Position numbers and translations under genes: made by a program
Shown here: one piece after another, positions 60,193-64,000 of the stretch
Numbering within the stretch: the first letter of the stretch is position 1
Layout: each line of letters starts with the position of its first letter
From: Psychrobacter sp. LV10R520-6
GTDB lineage: Bacteria; Pseudomonadota; Gammaproteobacteria; Pseudomonadales; Moraxellaceae
NCBI RefSeq assembly: GCF_900182925.1
Contig: NZ_LT900024.1
Coordinates: forward strand, 1,860,001 to 1,924,000
DNA length: 64,000 bases
Reading direction: 5' to 3'
Notes under the pieces: generated by a model
The model's input: only the letters and a program-made list of their open reading frames with translations
What the model was told of the DNA's origin: nothing
Database searches by the model: none

Positions 60193-63100
60193 GTCGCACC
60201 TTTCACGGGTGCGTGGATTGAAACCTCTTGATAGGCGCTGTTATCGCGGTCGTTATGTCGCACCTTTCACGGGTGCGTGGATTGAAACATGGCAACACTG
60301 GCAACAATAGCGCCTAGTATGTCGCACCTTTCACGGGTGCGTGGATTGAAACAATGTTGGTTATGTTAACTTTAATATTTTCCATTGTCGCACCTTTCAC
60401 GGGTGCGTGGATTGAAACGCATACAATGAGTCAATGATTATTTGTAATTTAGTCGCACCTTTCACGGGTGCGTGGATTGAAACATCTTCTTCAGCGTCTG
60501 TTAAGTCAATCATATAGTCGCACCTTTCACGGGTGCGTGGATTGAAACTTTTCAACCGCCTTTGGAGGTTGGGTTAAGTCGGTCGCACCTTTCACGGGTG
60601 CGTGGATTGAAACTTTGCTGGCGCGTGTACTAGCATAGTAGCCATCTAGTCGCACCTTTCACGGGTGCGTGGATTGAAACGTGTATAAAATTATTCATCT
60701 TTACCCACTCAGCAGTCGCACCTTTCACGGGTGCGTGGATTGAAACAACATAATACTGTTGTCTATTTTAAAAACAAGGTCGCACCTTTCACGGGTGCGT
60801 GGATTGAAACTGTGACCACATCGGCAATATTGAGCGCATACAGTCGCACCTTTCACGGGTGCGTGGATTGAAACAACTCCACTTGGATCACTTGTGTAAT
60901 GGCTGGGGGTCGCACCTTTCACGGGTGCGTGGATTGAAACAATATCACTCATCACCCTCTCCTTGCTCAAATCGTCGCACCTTTCACGGGTGCGTGGATT
61001 GAAACTGTACCGTTGATGCTATGTACAGATTTAATAAGGTCGCACCTTTCACGGGTGCGTGGATTGAAACTAGTTTGGGTGATAATAGTCAGACAACAAT
61101 AAGGTCGCACCTTTCACGGGTGCGTGGATTGAAACGGCTATGATTTGGCGGGTGGCCATTAACCATAACGTCGCACCTTTCACGGGTGCGTGGATTGAAA
61201 CCGGGCAGCGAGTTTATGTTCTACGGCTTATGGGTCGCACCTTTCACGGGTGCGTGGATTGAAACTTGCATTTTAAATAAGACGATTAGCACAAGCGGTC
61301 GCACCTTTCACGGGTGCGTGGATTGAAACTTATTGTCCTGAATAGTCTTGATGGCTTGCTTGTCGCACCTTTCACGGGTGCGTGGATTGAAACCATGCGT
61401 TAGACTTGGCTTGTGCTGCCTGTGCGTCGCACCTTTCACGGGTGCGTGGATTGAAACAATATGGGTATAGCGGCCATTAGTGCTTGGTGGTGTCGCACCT
61501 TTCACGGGTGCGTGGATTGAAACTGCTAGCTCATCTAAATCCGCAGTAGATTCAGGTCGCACCTTTCACGGGTGCGTGGATTGAAACATTTAGCACAGAA
61601 ACGCTTATTAAAAATGCGCTGGTCGCACCTTTCACGGGTGCGTGGATTGAAACTAACATGGGTATTTCTGGTATGACTGACGCTCACGTCGCACCTTTCA
61701 CGGGTGCGTGGATTGAAACGTTGGATGACCTGAAAGGATTGGATGATAACGGTCGCACCTTTCACGGGTGCGTGGATTGAAACATCATAATTGATATGTC
61801 TGACAATCGTGTCAGGTGTCGCACCTTTCACGGGTGCGTGGATTGAAACCATGGGTAACGCAAAATGATAATCCATAACTTGGTCGCACCTTTCACGGGT
61901 GCGTGGATTGAAACTATCACAAATGCAATGCGGAAAAATACCAATGGTCGCACCTTTCACGGGTGCGTGGATTGAAACGGCCTAATGCGGTATGGCTGAT
62001 TAATCAATCAAGTCGCACCTTTCACGGGTGCGTGGATTGAAACAAAACCGAATTGTCTGCAATAGATGTAATGAGGAGTCGCACCTTTCACGGGTGCGTG
62101 GATTGAAACCCCATGCAATGGTAGCTTAATGGGTTACATGATGTCGCACCTTTCACGGGTGCGTGGATTGAAACACCTTTACTTTGCATAAGAGTAATGT
62201 GAGATATGTCGCACCTTTCACGGGTGCGTGGATTGAAACACTTAATTCGTGGGCTTGAGTAAAAACTAGCTTGTCGCACCTTTCACGGGTGCGTGGATTG
62301 AAACAATGCTAGGCTTATAAGCGCAGTTAAGATAAATAGTCGCACCTTTCACGGGTGCGTGGATTGAAACACCTTATTTAGTTATACTTTTTGTGCATAG
62401 TCTGTCGCACCTTTCACGGGTGCGTGGATTGAAACACAGAGTGGGTTTTGAGCCAAGAGTTTTATAAGGTCGCACCTTTCACGGGTGCGTGGATTGAAAC
62501 TATGAGCATCGTTAAATAGTTTACTGTTAGTCAGTCGCACCTTTCACGGGTGCGTGGATTGAAACATTCTATAACTGGATGTCATTTATTAAAAAGCCGT
62601 CGCACCTTTCACGGGTGCGTGGATTGAAACTTTTGCGTTGATTGAAATAGTCATAATCTTATCGTCGCACCTTTCACGGGTGCGTGGATTGAAACAAAAA
62701 GTATGAAGTATTAAAAAACATTATTAACGTCGCACCTTTCACGGGTGCGTGGATTGAAACTTGCCACTGCGTACAGTGGTCAAAGACTAAGAAGTCGCAC
62801 CTTTCACGGGTGCGTGGATTGAAACCTGTGGCTTGGGTAATTTGTGCTGATACATTGAGTCGCACCTTTCACGGGTGCGTGGATTGAAACTTTATCAGTG
62901 ATATCGACAGTGCGCGAGTTGACAGTCGCACCTTTCACGGGTGCGTGGATTGAAACCTCAAGTATCGCTACTAGGTCTAGCTTCTGTCCGTCGCACCTTT
63001 CACGGGTGCGTGGATTGAAACAAGCAAGGTGAGTTGTGAGGTGTGCGCGCTAATGTCGCACCTTTCACGGGTGCGTGGATTGAAACAAAAAAAGAAGATG

Positions 63101-64000
63101 TAAAAATGGTCAGGACGGTGTCGCACCTTTCACGGGTGCGTGGATTGAAACACGATAGCAACTTAATCCTTTGCGCAGTATCAGAGTCGCACCTTTCACG
63201 GGTGCGTGGATTGAAACATCATCAAGATATATAGGCCACTTATTGCTCGTGTCGCACCTTTCACGGGTGCGTGGATTGAAACTTTTACTGGTGACGACTG
63301 GTGGTTTTTGGGTTTGTCGCACCTTTCACGGGTGCGTGGATTGAAACTATCCATGCCAGCTCACTATCGGAATAGGCGATGTCGCACCTTTCACGGGTGC
63401 GTGGATTGAAACTTAAATATTTAGGTGGGTTACATGGATATTACGTCGCACCTTTCACGGGTGCGTGGATTGAAACGAAAGTTGACACCCTCATCAATAA
63501 CATGAGGGTAGTCGCACCTTTCACGGGTGCGTGGATTGAAACATAGACATAGAGGTTTCGATTTTTATTTCATTGTCGCACCTTTCACGGGTGCGTGGAT
63601 TGAAACTTGTCCTGCAAATTTTGAAGTCAATAGCTCCATTGTCGCACCTTTCACGGGTGCGTGGATTGAAACAATTAAAAGTAATAATTTAAGGCCACGA
63701 GACCAGTCGCACCTTTCACGGGTGCGTGGATTGAAACATAGCAACACTGGCAACAATAGCGCCTAGTATTAGTCGCACCTTTCACGGGTGCGTGGATTGA
63801 AACATGGCAGTAGAACCCGAACCTTTAAACGCGGTAATGTCGCACCTTTCACGGGTGCGTGGATTGAAACAATTAAAAGTAATAATTTAAGGCCACGAGA
63901 CCAGTCGCACCTTTCACGGGTGCGTGGATTGAAACTTTTGGTTTTCTGTCGCCCCATAAGTAATGGAGGTCGCACCTTTCACGGGTGCGTGGATTGAAAC
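60193..64000 (+). CRISPR. Type I-C CRISPR array, 59 repeats in the window, open at the right edge
   Basis: A 32-bp repeat that begins GTCGCACCTTTCACGGGTGC and ends GTGGATTGAAAC occurs 59 times from 60193 to 64000, apparently without variation, separated by 58 spacers of 32-35 bp. The repeat can fold through CGCACC/GGTGCG, and the 11-base TGGATTGAAAC end becomes the crRNA 5' handle. The array is transcribed on the plus strand from the leader beside cas2. The last repeat ends exactly at the window edge, so the array continues. Spacer 54 (63673-63705) and spacer 57 (63871-63903) are identical, and spacer 2 (60289-60320) nearly equals spacer 55 (63738-63771). Short open frames through the array are repeat artefacts. 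Confidence 0.99.

Noticed and set aside
60725..63997. Several open frames through the CRISPR array with repeated peptide motifs on both strands
   Set aside because: They are translations of the 32-bp repeat and its spacers, without ribosome binding sites, and do not encode proteins.

Overview
The window looks like a chromosomal segment of a Psychrobacter-like gammaproteobacterium (Moraxellaceae). This rests on moderate AT content, gene order and protein character: a molybdenum cofactor and nitrate respiration island, an Acinetobacter/Psychrobacter-style tyrosine degradation cluster, a Csu-type pilus locus and a PACE efflux protein. The species is an inference; no database was searched.

Layout. 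1-3.1 kb: a broken TnpB, a short inverted-repeat element, a DsbA/FrnE-like oxidoreductase, a PACE exporter, a CopD-like membrane protein and a hemerythrin. 3.1-10.6 kb (minus strand): molybdate uptake modA-modB (no modC) and cofactor synthesis moaE-moaD-moaC-mobA-moaB-moaA-moeA. 11.1-25.9 kb: respiratory nitrate reductase narGHJI with a parvulin PPIase, two NarK transporters and the narX-narL two-component pair. Together these import molybdate, build the cofactor, load it into NarG and control nitrate respiration. 26-31 kb: ExbB/ExbD, a broken hupE/ureJ-like gene, a very cysteine-rich 48-residue ORF, and a decayed periplasmic-type aldehyde oxidase locus (paoABC-like): the Fe-S subunit is split by a 148-bp MITE and the molybdenum subunit is reduced to a stub. 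31.4-42.5 kb: an NhaC antiporter, then phenylalanine/tyrosine degradation (phhB, phhA, hppD, LysR regulator, aromatic aminotransferase, fahA, VOC dioxygenase-like protein, IclR regulator, maiA). 43-47.8 kb: a four-gene Csu-type chaperone-usher pilus operon. 47.9-50.4 kb: a glutathionyl-hydroquinone reductase, tRNA-Val(GAC) and a complete IS5-family element.

50.6-64 kb: a complete type I-C CRISPR-Cas system (cas3, cas5c, cas8c with an internal cas11c start, cas7c, cas4, cas1, cas2), a leader, and an array of 59 repeats that runs off the right edge. The most striking observation lies between cas3 and cas5. There the minus strand carries a solitary degenerate repeat that keeps the crRNA 5' handle. 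It is followed by a spacer-like sequence whose first 16 nt match a site about 110 bp away. That site carries a TTC motif on the correct side (the type I-C PAM) and overlaps the likely -35 box of the cas5-cas2 operon. With its own promoter-like and terminator-like sequences this looks like a Cas-regulating RNA (CreR-type autorepressor) for a type I-C system.

A family of about 145-bp MITEs occurs three times (2990, 24224, 30564); one copy split the paoA-like gene, and its TA target duplication allows the original reading frame to be reconstructed.
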